From the NCBI RefSeq assembly GCF_001484965.1, contig NZ_LLYY01000008.1, positions 1 through 64,000 on the forward strand: a stretch of 64,000 nt of DNA, in the 5' to 3' direction. Of this stretch, positions 9,801-18,630 are shown in pieces. The first letter of the stretch is position 1. Every line of letters begins with the position of its first letter. Below the pieces are notes generated by a model. That model was given only the letters and a program-made list of their open reading frames with translations, was not told the origin of the DNA and ran no database searches. The stretch is from Shouchella shacheensis. GTDB lineage: Bacteria; Bacillota; Bacilli; Bacillales; Bacillaceae_D. The position numbers were made by a program, and so were the translations under genes.

Positions 9801-12175
9801 CAGCTCGTTTGGATGCAGTCACAGTTACGGACAAGTCTGAGCAGTTTAATCAAGTGGTTAAAACATATCTTAAAGACCAAGGTCGGGACTTTACTAATGA
9901 GGATATTGTCGAAATCATAAATGCTTTTAATATGTTTAATGGAGAGTGGTTACTAAATATAATTGGTCGAAAAGGGCACTATGAGAGAGAAAAATTAAGC
10001 ATTCTTTCTGCTATTAAGTACAGCCTTGCTTATTTTGATCATGAAAATATTACTTGGGTGCCAATATCATTAGAGGAAATCTTGCGAGTAGCTGGAGCAG
10101 TGGGTCTCACTCAAAATGATGGTGTCTTTTCGGTGAAAAACCTAGGAAAAACCGGAAGCTTTAGCGATGACCTTCTGCTTGTGGGAATAGAGAATTCTGG
10201 TGAAACACTTCGATTACATTTCTATCCTATTGAAGTGAAAATTGGTGAAAATTCTTTAGGGGTTTTAGAGAAGGCTAAGTTACAAGTGACTCGAACAAAT
10301 AATCTATTGGACGAAAATTTAATTGAAAAAGAAGACGAGGCTATCCCATTTACAAAAGCATTCTATCGTAACTTTTTTGCTCAACTGGTTATTGCAAATA
10401 TGAAAAAAGTAAATGAACTGGATTTTTGGCCAGAAAAAGGTTATCAGCTTGAAGATAAAACAATTCAAAAACTACTTTCAGGGAATTTTGAGGTTTCGCC
10501 AGACTTAAAACCTTATATTTATCAAGGGGGAGTCGTTTCCTTTAAAAAAGATTCATACCACCAATCTTCAGAGCTATATGAGGACGTATTGTTATTAAAA
10601 TTCACCGATTTAAACGGCTCAGAAGGCTTGATCCTTTCCGTAGAAGAGTTGAAAGAGAGTATATCTAGTGGTTCTTCTGACTTTCGAGTAGAGCATTTAT
10701 TGAGAAATGAGTACACACCAATTGAAGAAGAGGAATCAACTTTGGTGATATATAAAGTTGAAGCAGATGAATCCTTGTCTAAGGTTGCAGAACCTAAAGG
10801 CTTCGGGCCAGTATATGAAAATATCGAACTAAGTGAAGAACCTTTAGACACGAAAGATACGGAAACTCCCGTAGATGGTTTAGGTAGTGAAATTGTGGAT
10901 GAAGAGAAAAGGGTGCAGCAACCTTATCATGAGTCTAACGTTACCCTTGAAAAGGCCAGGAGAGGAGGGGAGTCTATAGTAGAAGAGAAGATGGATGAGC
11001 GTGATGTGGACTCTTGGGTTGAAACACAAGAGGATGTTCAGAAGCCTTCACTAGAAGACACAAGGATACTAATTGGTGAAGCGGAAAACTCTAATCGAAA
11101 AATCTATTGGGAGTACGGTAACCCAGGTCTCGCCAATCGACATTTATTAATTTCAGGTAAATCAGGCCAAGGTAAGACATACTTTATGCAGTGTCTTCTT
11201 CTAGAGAAAGCGAAAGCTGGAATATCTAGCATTATCATTGATTACACTGAAGGTTTCTTACCGAATCAATTAGAGCCAGAATTTAATGATGCACTAGGAA
11301 AACGCATTCAGCAAAAAATTGTGTACAACGACAAATTCCCGATTAATCCATTTAAAGCGAATAAACGAGATATTGGTGGGATTGAATTACCAGAAAATCC
11401 CACGGATGTTGCGGAAAGAATTAAAAGTGTTTTTGCCTCGGTATATCGTTCACTTGGAGTACAACAACTAAATGCGATTTATGAGGCGACTTTATCGGGG
11501 GTACAGCAATATGGAGATCAGATGACATTACAGCAACTGATGGAAGAGTTACTGGAGGAAGGCTCGAATTATGCAAAGACAGCGGCTTCACAAATTCGCC
11601 CATTAATTGATCGCAATCCATTTAACTCGGATCATCAAATGAACTGGAACGATATTATTGATGCGGATGGAAAAGTGTTTATTGTGCAGCTAACGGGATA
11701 TCCACGTGATGTGCAATTGATGATTACTGAGTTTATTTTATGGGATTTATGGAATTACTCCGTGACTCACGGTAATAAAAACATACCAATGCCAGTTATT
11801 ATGGATGAAGCTCAAAACCTTGATCATTCAGGAAGCTCACCTTCTACTAGGGTCTTAACAGAGGGAAGGAAATTTGGCTGGTCAGCATGGTTTGCTACTC
11901 AATTCTTAAAAAGTCAATTAACTGCAGATGAATTATCACGTGTTCAAAACGCGGCGCAAAAGATTTACTTTGCTCCTCCAGAAGGTGAGATTAGTTATAT
12001 TGCAGGTAGCTTAAGTAAAGATGGCGCAGAATCTAAACAATACTGGGAAACAAAACTTGCTAATCTAAGAAAAGGTCAGTGTATAGTGCATGGACCACTT
12101 ATAGACCAGAGAGGAGAATTGACAAAACCAATAGTTACTACTGTTGATATCTCTTCATTAAATGACCGCATATAA
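6797..12175 (+). CDS. dptH: DptH, HerA/FtsK-type ATPase of phosphorothioation-dependent restriction
   Basis: The large motor protein of the Dpt restriction module, about 1,792 residues. The C-terminal third is an ATPase domain with Walker A GKSGQGKT (near 1453-1460), Walker B VIMDEAQ (near 1666) and a downstream QFLKSQ/RVQNAAQ segment, as in HerA-like DNA translocases. A long acidic linker (about 1330-1430) separates this from an N-terminal region without recognised domains. The start is taken as ATG 6797 because GGTGATG lies 6 bases upstream; an in-frame GTG at 6782 is possible. It overlaps dptG by 20 bases and ends just before a bidirectional terminator facing dndA. Expected to act with DptF and DptG on unmodified DNA. 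Confidence 0.88.
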   Translation: MSNQFYKFIRNLLIDFFRNNEITAGDRYYLQLDRSEEVESLVRELHEAIDPKAESFEYQHNHGGDEPYRTFSLPFENTKLVVAHTAGNVKPDYLVTLRNQVGEQKGVWENTALISIVSEQLDSIQGGSSDLQKKGMPLHPNEIYNVISRDLKETVLSKSEKLLVQSTLDYLIQDTSIFKVSLFDFEDYVSLLEQPELTVTDCNNFGLFKDENLAFFSDKELKQRIEHNRDLYAYVQKAHEVDDVPGDLSHIFVSAGIEKLKKDDWNEVSFNEVNRYAEQKQAEKRSLKVELKSIQPDGGYVMWEKPQSETASGLRKRHVILFNPERHKVIGLNLSFDIEGSKKRILSTEYFEPKRKAYDVVTSGRKATITKEVTGDKAEFFKVKYKHEGNGTKAVDLFVAVVPFEEIVLTKYKSSFLVKTSKRAAVEINSDTDTWMFGAGSEPKDLHNFTAEDPAFLEEGVSLAISPHQNALDEEGNFEFELEYNQAITPFLIKTNEVNPTFPIRGRMIWKQKRELQSDFNMTQDNKLVMGSREYYMHSTYKYFLEWESKWIKHDYLHGVLNSGELVVDENYDNQELAKPVKEAYYRYLMYFKKNPTTPTLAYLTPELKERAIDYVDAFINELKELDETNSPSRKRKHLMELGVLSAEEQGSLYLTPFHPLVVAYQLTLNDHLGSEEVNQAILSRLKPDALLPFMYGPEDVLYKPDSQTDALEWVRYKAVKEVTVADANSYLDKVITDKIKQFISHFDYLFIRSANAPLKLSVVNISNDKPVLKGLIRTMVDKIDNRGMEKIMPVEVTIYQAEAMNSAFDHFVKLDMKDEIEEYLDINLRSKNYDIEDVIRFVRENVSYYKVGLTSHQEYEYAHISFYKMKSREALQEKMEEMETGMSLNGLVTSVPSMKAVEDYRNGFGVKGLSYESNILTKTAYYVNELAANMNNGGSNTYRKGEAIVTRTESEDEDALRRIFKSSYWVTFIDPPVGLNYFQNYYPDLIVIHYNDQYTSSARLDAVTVTDKSEQFNQVVKTYLKDQGRDFTNEDIVEIINAFNMFNGEWLLNIIGRKGHYEREKLSILSAIKYSLAYFDHENITWVPISLEEILRVAGAVGLTQNDGVFSVKNLGKTGSFSDDLLLVGIENSGETLRLHFYPIEVKIGENSLGVLEKAKLQVTRTNNLLDENLIEKEDEAIPFTKAFYRNFFAQLVIANMKKVNELDFWPEKGYQLEDKTIQKLLSGNFEVSPDLKPYIYQGGVVSFKKDSYHQSSELYEDVLLLKFTDLNGSEGLILSVEELKESISSGSSDFRVEHLLRNEYTPIEEEESTLVIYKVEADESLSKVAEPKGFGPVYENIELSEEPLDTKDTETPVDGLGSEIVDEEKRVQQPYHESNVTLEKARRGGESIVEEKMDERDVDSWVETQEDVQKPSLEDTRILIGEAENSNRKIYWEYGNPGLANRHLLISGKSGQGKTYFMQCLLLEKAKAGISSIIIDYTEGFLPNQLEPEFNDALGKRIQQKIVYNDKFPINPFKANKRDIGGIELPENPTDVAERIKSVFASVYRSLGVQQLNAIYEATLSGVQQYGDQMTLQQLMEELLEEGSNYAKTAASQIRPLIDRNPFNSDHQMNWNDIIDADGKVFIVQLTGYPRDVQLMITEFILWDLWNYSVTHGNKNIPMPVIMDEAQNLDHSGSSPSTRVLTEGRKFGWSAWFATQFLKSQLTADELSRVQNAAQKIYFAPPEGEISYIAGSLSKDGAESKQYWETKLANLRKGQCIVHGPLIDQRGELTKPIVTTVDISSLNDRI

Positions 12176-12177
12176 AT

Positions 12178-12212
12178 AAAAATGGGAGCCTTAATAGGTT
12201 CCCATTTTTTAG
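12178..12212. terminator. Bidirectional terminator between dptH and dndA
   Basis: AAAAATGGGAGCC and GGTTCCCATTTTTT form a stem with A and T tracts on both sides, so it can stop transcription from either strand. The dndA stop codon (12209-12211) lies within its right edge, so both modules share it. Confidence 0.88.
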
Positions 12213-13336
12213 AGTTGCTTAAAAATCTCAAGTTCTGTAAGCGAGGTATAAGGCGATAGTGAAAAACGAATCGTTGAACGAACCTCTTCATTATTGTAGC
12301 CACTTGCTGCCAATACATGGCTCGGCTTTGTTGAACTGCAAGCTGAACCTGTTGAAGCGGCAATTTCAGAAGCAATATTTTTGAGAAGAATTTCGTTATT
12401 AATCCCTTTAAACTGAATGCTAAGGATCCCAGGTATCTTATCAACCTGATCATGGTTAAATTGAAGGACTGAACTAAATTTTTCCCGGAGTAACGAATTT
12501 AATTTATCTTCTAATACAAGTAATTGTTTAATATTATTTTTTAATCGTTCATGGGCGAGTTCAGCAGCTTTGCCTAGTCCAACAATATTATGGACAGCCA
12601 AAGTACCACTACGATAATCGAACTCTTGTCCACCTCCGTGTAATAGAGGAGTAATGAGAGTGGGTAAGCCATTCTTATCTTTTTTAATCACAGCCACACC
12701 GATTCCTTTGGGACCGTTGAACTTATGAGCAGAACAAGAGAGTAAAGTGATACCTGGAAACTGACTTAAATCAGTTTCCATTTTTCCAATGACTTGAGTC
12801 GCATCAGTGTGTAAATGGCATTGGTATTGTATGCAGAGTTCAGATATTTTTTTTATAGGTTGCAAGGAGCCAAGTTCGTTATTTCCCCACATAATTGAGC
12901 AGAGGACAGGAGGATCATTTCGGAATAATTCCTGCAAATCTTCTAATTGAATGCGACCAAATTGATCGACATCTAAATAAGTGACAACAAATCCTTTAGA
13001 TTGAAGATACTTGAAGGTTTCGAGAACGGATGGGTGCTCTACCTTACTAGTAACAATATGGACATGTTTGGTACGAGGATCGTGGTGATCAACGATTCCT
13101 TTAATCAACATGTTGTTACTTTCAGTTGCTCCGCTTGTAAACACGATTTCTTGAGCATCACAGCCAAGAAGGTTTGCTACATGTTTACGTGCCCGATCGA
13201 CCTCTTCTTTAGCGTGTGTAGCTTGTGGATAATACTTGCTTGAAGGGTTACCATACTCCTCAAGGAGAAAAGGAATCATAGCATCCTTTACTTCAGGGAG
13301 CATTTGAGTAGTTGCACTATTATCAAGGTAAAGCAT
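12209..13336 (-). CDS. dndA: DndA-type cysteine desulfurase (IscS/NifS family)
   Basis: A PLP-dependent cysteine desulfurase of 375 residues that would supply sulfur for DNA phosphorothioation. The N-terminal YLDNSATTQ block, the PLP lysine in SAHKFNGPKG (Lys about 205) and the active-site cysteine in STGSACSS (about 325-330) are all present. The start is at 13336 (ATG after AAGGGGGTGG); the frame is open to 13429 but has no signal there. It lies 13 bases downstream of dndE and is the last gene of dndBCDE-A, so it is probably dedicated to this pathway although the fold is shared with general IscS/NifS enzymes. In the best-known dnd loci dndA comes first or is divergent; here it is at the 3' end. 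Confidence 0.9.
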   Translation of the reverse strand: MLYLDNSATTQMLPEVKDAMIPFLLEEYGNPSSKYYPQATHAKEEVDRARKHVANLLGCDAQEIVFTSGATESNNMLIKGIVDHHDPRTKHVHIVTSKVEHPSVLETFKYLQSKGFVVTYLDVDQFGRIQLEDLQELFRNDPPVLCSIMWGNNELGSLQPIKKISELCIQYQCHLHTDATQVIGKMETDLSQFPGITLLSCSAHKFNGPKGIGVAVIKKDKNGLPTLITPLLHGGGQEFDYRSGTLAVHNIVGLGKAAELAHERLKNNIKQLLVLEDKLNSLLREKFSSVLQFNHDQVDKIPGILSIQFKGINNEILLKNIASEIAASTGSACSSTKPSHVLAASGYNNEEVRSTIRFSLSPYTSLTELEIFKQL

Positions 13337-13349
13337 GGACCCACCCCCT

Positions 13350-13718
13350 TTATAAATGCATGAGATTACGTAAAAATTTGTCGTGATTACCAGCGTGCTG
13401 ATATTCTCCAGCCAACAACCGTATACCACGATCTAAATGAGCATTAAAAAGAGCAGGAAAATATTCTTCATCGGCCACCGGGCGGTTTGTATGCTGTGCA
13501 ATCAAGGTGTGAAATAAATAATCATATTCACCAGTAAGTGTATTTCGATTAAATTCTAGTCCGTCTGCTCCTGATTTTGGTTCAGGAGGTACACCTTCTT
13601 GCTGCAATGATAGTGAAATCGCCATTCGAGCTAGAATATTTGGTGTCAAGTTCGTCGTTGAATGCAGTTGTTTAAGTTTGTCTGCAGCGTAGCTGGAAGT
13701 TTTTAAACGGAAGTTCAT
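13350..13718 (-). CDS. dndE: DndE, DNA sulfur modification protein
   Basis: A small protein of 122 residues matching the DndE (DUF1832) family in size and position. It opens with a MNFRLKTSSYAADKL segment, followed by a helical region with RMAISLSLQ and FNRNTLTGEYD typical of the family. DndE binds nicked DNA and is needed for phosphorothioation in known systems. It overlaps the dndD stop by 4 bases (ATGA), so translation is coupled. dndA starts 13 bases downstream. Confidence 0.9.
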   Translation of the reverse strand: MNFRLKTSSYAADKLKQLHSTTNLTPNILARMAISLSLQQEGVPPEPKSGADGLEFNRNTLTGEYDYLFHTLIAQHTNRPVADEEYFPALFNAHLDRGIRLLAGEYQHAGNHDKFLRNLMHL

Positions 13719-15694
13719 AGTGATCTTACCTCTTGATTATAATGAAAAAAGCCATGTTCTATAGATATCGTTTCGTCTGTAGGTGCGAAATTCAATGTAT
13801 ACTCTTTCGCAACCAAAGGTTCAATTATCGGGTATAGATGAAGGTCGATTTCAGAATTGGTACTTAAGATCATCACCTGTTCACTGCAGTTTGGAATCAG
13901 TTTAGAGAGCACCGTTTCCCGATGTTCAACATCTAAGCGACCTAATAAAGTATCAAAGATAAACGGAAATTTAACACCTGAGCACTTAAGCATTGCTAAT
14001 ATGATTGATAAAAGTAGGATCTGTTTTTCCCCTGATGATAGGTGTTCTTTTGGTACCTCTACATGGTTGCGGTTGTATAAACTAATTTCAAATGTTTCGG
14101 GATGAATGAGAATCGATGAAACATAATCTTTCTTTCTCATTAAAGCATTCAAAATTTTAGTTGCTTCTATTTGAACTAGCTGTAGCTTTTTCTTAGTTTG
14201 TTGCTTTCGAAATTGTTGAGATAAAAGTCGAATCTTGGTTGCCATAAAAAAAGAGTTATTCGCTTTTTCATTTTCAAGTAGTTTCTTTTGAGCAACTTCA
14301 ATGGATTGTTGTTGTGTACTAATTTCCTGGTTCAGCTCATTCAATTGTCTTTGAACAGAGGAGGATTTCTGTTCTTTTTGAGTGATCTTAACGGAAAGTG
14401 ATTCAATTTCTTCAAACATATCTTCGAAATCCGTTGTGGTTTGATGATGTTCAAGTTGCTTCCGTATATCCTTGGCCTTTTTAAGTAACCCCTGGTTTTC
14501 AGTTAATAACTGTATATACTCATCGATCTTTAAGTTTTCAATGGTATTGGATAGTGCTTCGATTTCACTTCGTTGTTGGAATGAAGCTTGATGTATAAGT
14601 TCAACATCCGGCTCTTTAAACATCGAGAGAATCCGTTCTCTTAGGATTTCAGCTTTTGAAGGATCTGGAACAAGTTCACTGATATTAGACTGGAAGTCTC
14701 TAGGAGTTAAAGTTTGCTTTACTTGGCTCATCAGCTCAAAATTGTGTTCTTTGCTCATTTGATCTTTTGTTTGGAAAAGTAATTTACGGGCTAAATAAAT
14801 CGGTAATAGATCTGCGGTAAAGTCTTTTAATTCTTGAATGTTTTGAGTTCGAGTGTTTTCTATTTGATTGACTTCGCTTTGTAATTTTTGACGTTCTTCA
14901 TCTACAAGTCCGCCATTAATGTTGAAGTCTTTTTTCAACACTTCAACACGTTCTTCAAGTTGAGTGATGTCATGTTGAAGTGAATTATTTTCTAGTGTTA
15001 ATCTTTCTCGCTGCTTTATAAGATTTGATAGCGCGTTTTCCAAGTCGTATACTTTTGCCTCTTGGTCATTTATAGAATTCTCGATGTTTGCTTGTTTCAT
15101 ATATTGTCCAAGGTCTTCTTCTAAAGAGGAGAACAAATTTAAATTAAATAGTACGCTAGCAGAGGAGCGAAGGTACTCAGAAAGTTGATTATTACTAACG
15201 ATCTTTGAAATTTCTTCACCGTCAAACAAGCACATATTAAATAGTTCTAACGGAACCTTCTTTTTCAACCCAGTGTGATAAATTTCGCGATCTTTCTCAT
15301 TTAAGTAATTACCATTTTTCATAATCATAAAATTCTCTTTAAGCTTGTCATTTACGAAGTTCCATTGCCTTGTAAAGCGATATTTGTTTAGTTGGTATTT
15401 CTCAACTTCACTAAATTCTAAGATGATTTGAAAGCTATTTTCATTTTGCTTGTAGGCTGGACTATTAAGTAAGGATTTGACTTGTTGCAGATACCGATCA
15501 TTCTCTGTTGCATAGCCGTATGTGAATGCCCCAAATAAGGAGATTTTAATTGCATTAAGCAGTGTTGTTTTACCGGAACCGTTTTTCCCACCGAACAAAA
15601 TAACATTTTGGTCCGGTGGTTTTACAGTTAAATCAATTTCATGAACACCTTTATAGGCGCCAATGTTTTTAAAAATTACTTTTTCAAACTTCAT
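13715..15694 (-). CDS. dndD: DndD, SMC/Rad50-like ATPase of DNA sulfur modification
   Basis: An ATPase of 659 residues. The Walker A GGKNGSGKT is at about 35-43, a long coiled coil spans roughly 200-500, and the C-terminal half carries the ABC-type signature LSSGEKQ and Walker B FPFIFDTLLGRLD. This is the Rad50/SMC layout. DndD is thought to nick DNA or remodel it so that sulfur can be inserted. The start ATG at 15694 follows AAGGAG. It lies 12 bases after dndC and overlaps dndE. Confidence 0.93.
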   Translation of the reverse strand: MKFEKVIFKNIGAYKGVHEIDLTVKPPDQNVILFGGKNGSGKTTLLNAIKISLFGAFTYGYATENDRYLQQVKSLLNSPAYKQNENSFQIILEFSEVEKYQLNKYRFTRQWNFVNDKLKENFMIMKNGNYLNEKDREIYHTGLKKKVPLELFNMCLFDGEEISKIVSNNQLSEYLRSSASVLFNLNLFSSLEEDLGQYMKQANIENSINDQEAKVYDLENALSNLIKQRERLTLENNSLQHDITQLEERVEVLKKDFNINGGLVDEERQKLQSEVNQIENTRTQNIQELKDFTADLLPIYLARKLLFQTKDQMSKEHNFELMSQVKQTLTPRDFQSNISELVPDPSKAEILRERILSMFKEPDVELIHQASFQQRSEIEALSNTIENLKIDEYIQLLTENQGLLKKAKDIRKQLEHHQTTTDFEDMFEEIESLSVKITQKEQKSSSVQRQLNELNQEISTQQQSIEVAQKKLLENEKANNSFFMATKIRLLSQQFRKQQTKKKLQLVQIEATKILNALMRKKDYVSSILIHPETFEISLYNRNHVEVPKEHLSSGEKQILLLSIILAMLKCSGVKFPFIFDTLLGRLDVEHRETVLSKLIPNCSEQVMILSTNSEIDLHLYPIIEPLVAKEYTLNFAPTDETISIEHGFFHYNQEVRSL

Positions 15695-15706
15695 TAGTTG
15701 GGCTCC

Positions 15707-17269
15707 TTACAAATGTAGATAATCCTGCTTTAGTGCTTTATCAATTTCTTGGTTAACTCCTCTTCGAATTCGATAACCATTATATTCTTTTTCCATATGA
15801 ATTAATTTCTTAACTAATTTCATATCTACACCCATTTGTTCTGCAAGAAGTTCGAGATCAGTGATTTGTTCAGAATCAAACGTCTGATGGTCATCATATT
15901 CCCAATCTAAGTCGTAGCCCATAATCTCGTTATAAATTTGTGGTAGACGGTCTTCCAAATCCCCATTTTCTAACCAAATTCGACGAATGACTTTTAATTC
16001 TCTTTCACTAATTAAGGAATAAGATGGATCTCCAGGTTTTTCTAGGTCGCGTTCGGCTTCAAGTAACCTTCTAAGAATCATCTCACGAGCTTGCATAGTG
16101 AAAGGACCAAGGCCAAAACGTTGGTAACGTTCGCCGTCTTGTATTAAGATGTCTGGTTCGTCTCCCTGCGATAAATCGATTCTGTTTTCACGCAAATAAT
16201 TATTTATGTTTTCTTTCTGTACGATCGTAAAATCAAGAAAGGGGACACGTTGCAATTTACGTCGGGATTTCTTAGGAATAACTACATAATCAATGTGATC
16301 AATGGTTTCAATTTTTACATCACGAAAGTATACTTGACCATTCATTCGATATTTTTGACGGTATGAACGTACATCTCGAATGTCAGCTAGCCAATTCCGG
16401 AACTCTAGTAATGGTAGCATCCAATCTTCTCCGCTTTCTATGAAGCCGTTTAGTGCCTTATCCTCTGTTACTACCGTGCATGTCCAACAACCGAAACGGC
16501 TATTTCCACATGAGCCTGCACTTTCTTTAACAGTCTTATCAACTACAAGAGGACATTCCCCACTAGAAGAGTCTTGATAAAGCTTGTGTAATTCATGGTT
16601 ATCGTCTCCCCAAGGAGAATCATAATTTAATAAGTATTTCCATACATGGTCAGTACCAAATTGTCGAATGGGGGCAAAGACAAAGGCATTAGACAACGAA
16701 GAATGACGCATGAGCACTTTACCTTCTACAGAATGGGATTTCATGACATTCGCCCTCGTTGCACTTTCATTGTCGCGCACTCCGAGTACCATGATTACCT
16801 CACCAAACTTAGATACTTTATCAAGAATAAACTGATTGGCAGGATCAATCTTCATCCTGTCTGTACACCAACGGAATTTCTGATTAGGAGATGGATAGCC
16901 TCTTCCAATAATGTTTGACCAAAAGGACTTTTCAACAGGAGGTTTTACTTTGTGAGTTTCAATTGGAAGGTCCTGCTCAAGTGCGTGTTCTTGAATCCGT
17001 CGTAACGTTTCATTAATAGATGAGATAATTAATGGTGTTTCGACTAAGGTATCGGAAGAGATGACGTAAACCTTCTTATGCAAACTATCTTTCGGAAGCT
17101 CCATAAGAGCTTCGAATACAAGTTGAATAACAACAGTCGAGTCTTTTCCACCGCTATACCCTACAACCCAGGGCCTTGAATCATTCAAATACGTTTTTTG
17201 AATTAAAATTTTCGACTGTTCAAGCTCTGGAAAATTTCTGTTTATAAGGTTAGTAATTAAATTATTCAT
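15707..17269 (-). CDS. dndC: DndC, PAPS-reductase-like sulfurtransferase
   Basis: A PAPS-reductase/ATP-pyrophosphatase family protein of 520 residues. The pyrophosphatase loop SGGKDS is at 39-44, and a cysteine set (GECP, then CGNSRFGCWTC, residues about 238-265) fits the 4Fe-4S cluster known in DndC. It would activate the DNA backbone and transfer sulfur received from DndA. It overlaps dndB by 4 bases, and dndD follows after 12 bases. The C-terminal 150 residues (RE-rich, acidic) have no motif I can name. Confidence 0.93.
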   Translation of the reverse strand: MNNLITNLINRNFPELEQSKILIQKTYLNDSRPWVVGYSGGKDSTVVIQLVFEALMELPKDSLHKKVYVISSDTLVETPLIISSINETLRRIQEHALEQDLPIETHKVKPPVEKSFWSNIIGRGYPSPNQKFRWCTDRMKIDPANQFILDKVSKFGEVIMVLGVRDNESATRANVMKSHSVEGKVLMRHSSLSNAFVFAPIRQFGTDHVWKYLLNYDSPWGDDNHELHKLYQDSSSGECPLVVDKTVKESAGSCGNSRFGCWTCTVVTEDKALNGFIESGEDWMLPLLEFRNWLADIRDVRSYRQKYRMNGQVYFRDVKIETIDHIDYVVIPKKSRRKLQRVPFLDFTIVQKENINNYLRENRIDLSQGDEPDILIQDGERYQRFGLGPFTMQAREMILRRLLEAERDLEKPGDPSYSLISERELKVIRRIWLENGDLEDRLPQIYNEIMGYDLDWEYDDHQTFDSEQITDLELLAEQMGVDMKLVKKLIHMEKEYNGYRIRRGVNQEIDKALKQDYLHL

Positions 17270-18375
17270 TTCAAGACCCCCTCCTGATATTTAGCTTCAA
17301 TTTCTTGTTCTTGTTCAGCAAGGGGGAGTTTAAGCTTTTCTTTAATTAGATTTGAGGTGAGAATGATCGTTTGATTTGTTTTTGTAATCCTTCCAGTTCT
17401 ACCAAATGATCTACCCATCCAATCTGAAGTGTTCGATCGATTAAAGTCAATTGTAGAAAGTCGCTTAACATAGGCTTGCCAATCTGAAGGGTGGAATTGA
17501 TAAAGATAATGACCAATAACCCCTATGGCTTCTAAGAATACACCATGACCATTAATAAAATTGGCACGCAATTCCCGTGGAGTTAGCTCTTTATTTAAAA
17601 CAAGGTTCCATTCCTGCATGGAATTAATTAGTTCTTTCCAGAAACTTGTTAGATATTCTTTTTCTTGATCGGAGATAAACTCTCCTTTTTTCTTAGCTAA
17701 TAGCTTTTGGTTTGTATTAAATACGTGATTCAAAGCAAATAATTTCGGAGAGTTTTTGGATAACGACACCTTCTCTTTATCCGTATATCGTGCAAGCAAC
17801 GGTGTTTCCATAATGATATCTTTCGTCAATAGCGCAAGTTGATCTCTGTGATCGTACAGAATACCGATGGAAGAAGTAGTATTCACCGCATGACGATTAA
17901 GGTCAGAAAAAATTTGCTGCGATTTCTTTAAACCTTGATCATGATAAAAAACAACCGAGATAGTTTCTTTTCCAAGCTCTGGTGAAACCTTAAGTGCTTC
18001 TTCAATTGCGGCTCTTCGATGCTGACCGTCATTTATGAGGAATTTGGTATCCAGTGATATAATTAAAGTACCTAGATCTTTATAATTAGGCTCCTCACTA
18101 AATGAGTGAAACTGAACCTTGCCATCGAGTGATGCGGTCAATGAGGAAAACACATACTCCTTAGAATTTTCCAGCATATAATTAGCAATTTCAGGCACTC
18201 TAGTCTTATTTATGATGCGCTGAGCACGGTGCTCAGGAGGAATTTCCTCCTCGTCAAATAGAAAAATTTTAGGTATGAGCCTAAGTGGTACCATAGCTAC
18301 AAAATAATCCTTATTTCCTTGATAACCACGAAGGGCGGGGAATGTATAACTAAAAGCAGGTTCTATGTCAAACAC
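17266..18375 (-). CDS. dndB: DndB, DGQHR-domain regulator of DNA sulfur modification
   Basis: The DGQHR motif that defines the DndB family is at about residues 116-120 (INDGQHRRAA), and a conserved FxDLNRHAV segment follows. 369 residues. DndB is not required for the chemistry; in other bacteria it represses dnd transcription and affects site choice. The annotated start is GTG 18375, but the best Shine-Dalgarno (AAAGAGGTG) overlaps that GTG, so the true start is uncertain; the next in-frame ATG is about 27 codons in. First gene of dndBCDEA. Confidence 0.88.
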   Translation of the reverse strand: MFDIEPAFSYTFPALRGYQGNKDYFVAMVPLRLIPKIFLFDEEEIPPEHRAQRIINKTRVPEIANYMLENSKEYVFSSLTASLDGKVQFHSFSEEPNYKDLGTLIISLDTKFLINDGQHRRAAIEEALKVSPELGKETISVVFYHDQGLKKSQQIFSDLNRHAVNTTSSIGILYDHRDQLALLTKDIIMETPLLARYTDKEKVSLSKNSPKLFALNHVFNTNQKLLAKKKGEFISDQEKEYLTSFWKELINSMQEWNLVLNKELTPRELRANFINGHGVFLEAIGVIGHYLYQFHPSDWQAYVKRLSTIDFNRSNTSDWMGRSFGRTGRITKTNQTIILTSNLIKEKLKLPLAEQEQEIEAKYQEGVLK

Positions 18376-18380
18376 CTCTT

Positions 18381-18399
18381 TTACGTACGTAATATTATA
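18381..18399 (-). promoter_or_regulatory. Candidate dndB -10 element and palindromic operator
   Basis: On the minus strand a TATAAT hexamer (18394-18399) is followed directly by the perfect 12-bp palindrome TTACGTACGTAA (18381-18392), which would cover the transcription start. No good -35 lies 17 bases upstream, which suits an activated or weak promoter. DndB is an autoregulator in some systems, so it could bind here (inference). Confidence 0.35.
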
Positions 18400-18630
18400 A
18401 GTTAATTGTAAGATTCACATGACTAGCCGTCAACACTTAAATACTTGATCTCGTATGATTCTTAAGCGTTATATGGGATAGCAGCGTACTGATAACAATA
18501 AAAACTAAAAAGAATATAAAAAGGTCACCTTTCTTGTAGAATGTAATTACAGAAAACAATCTTAAGAGAAAGTATCCTAAATCGTTGTATCCACTCTTCA
18601 TGATACATGCCTAATATCGGAGGGATCGAA

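Noticed and set aside
12076-12453. 125-codon minus-strand frame over the dptH end and the dndA end
   Set aside because: It runs through the bidirectional terminator and overlaps both well-supported genes in other frames.
18607-18630. ATG start for the histidine phosphatase
   Set aside because: No Shine-Dalgarno; TTG 18631 follows GGAGGG at proper spacing and begins the conserved motif.
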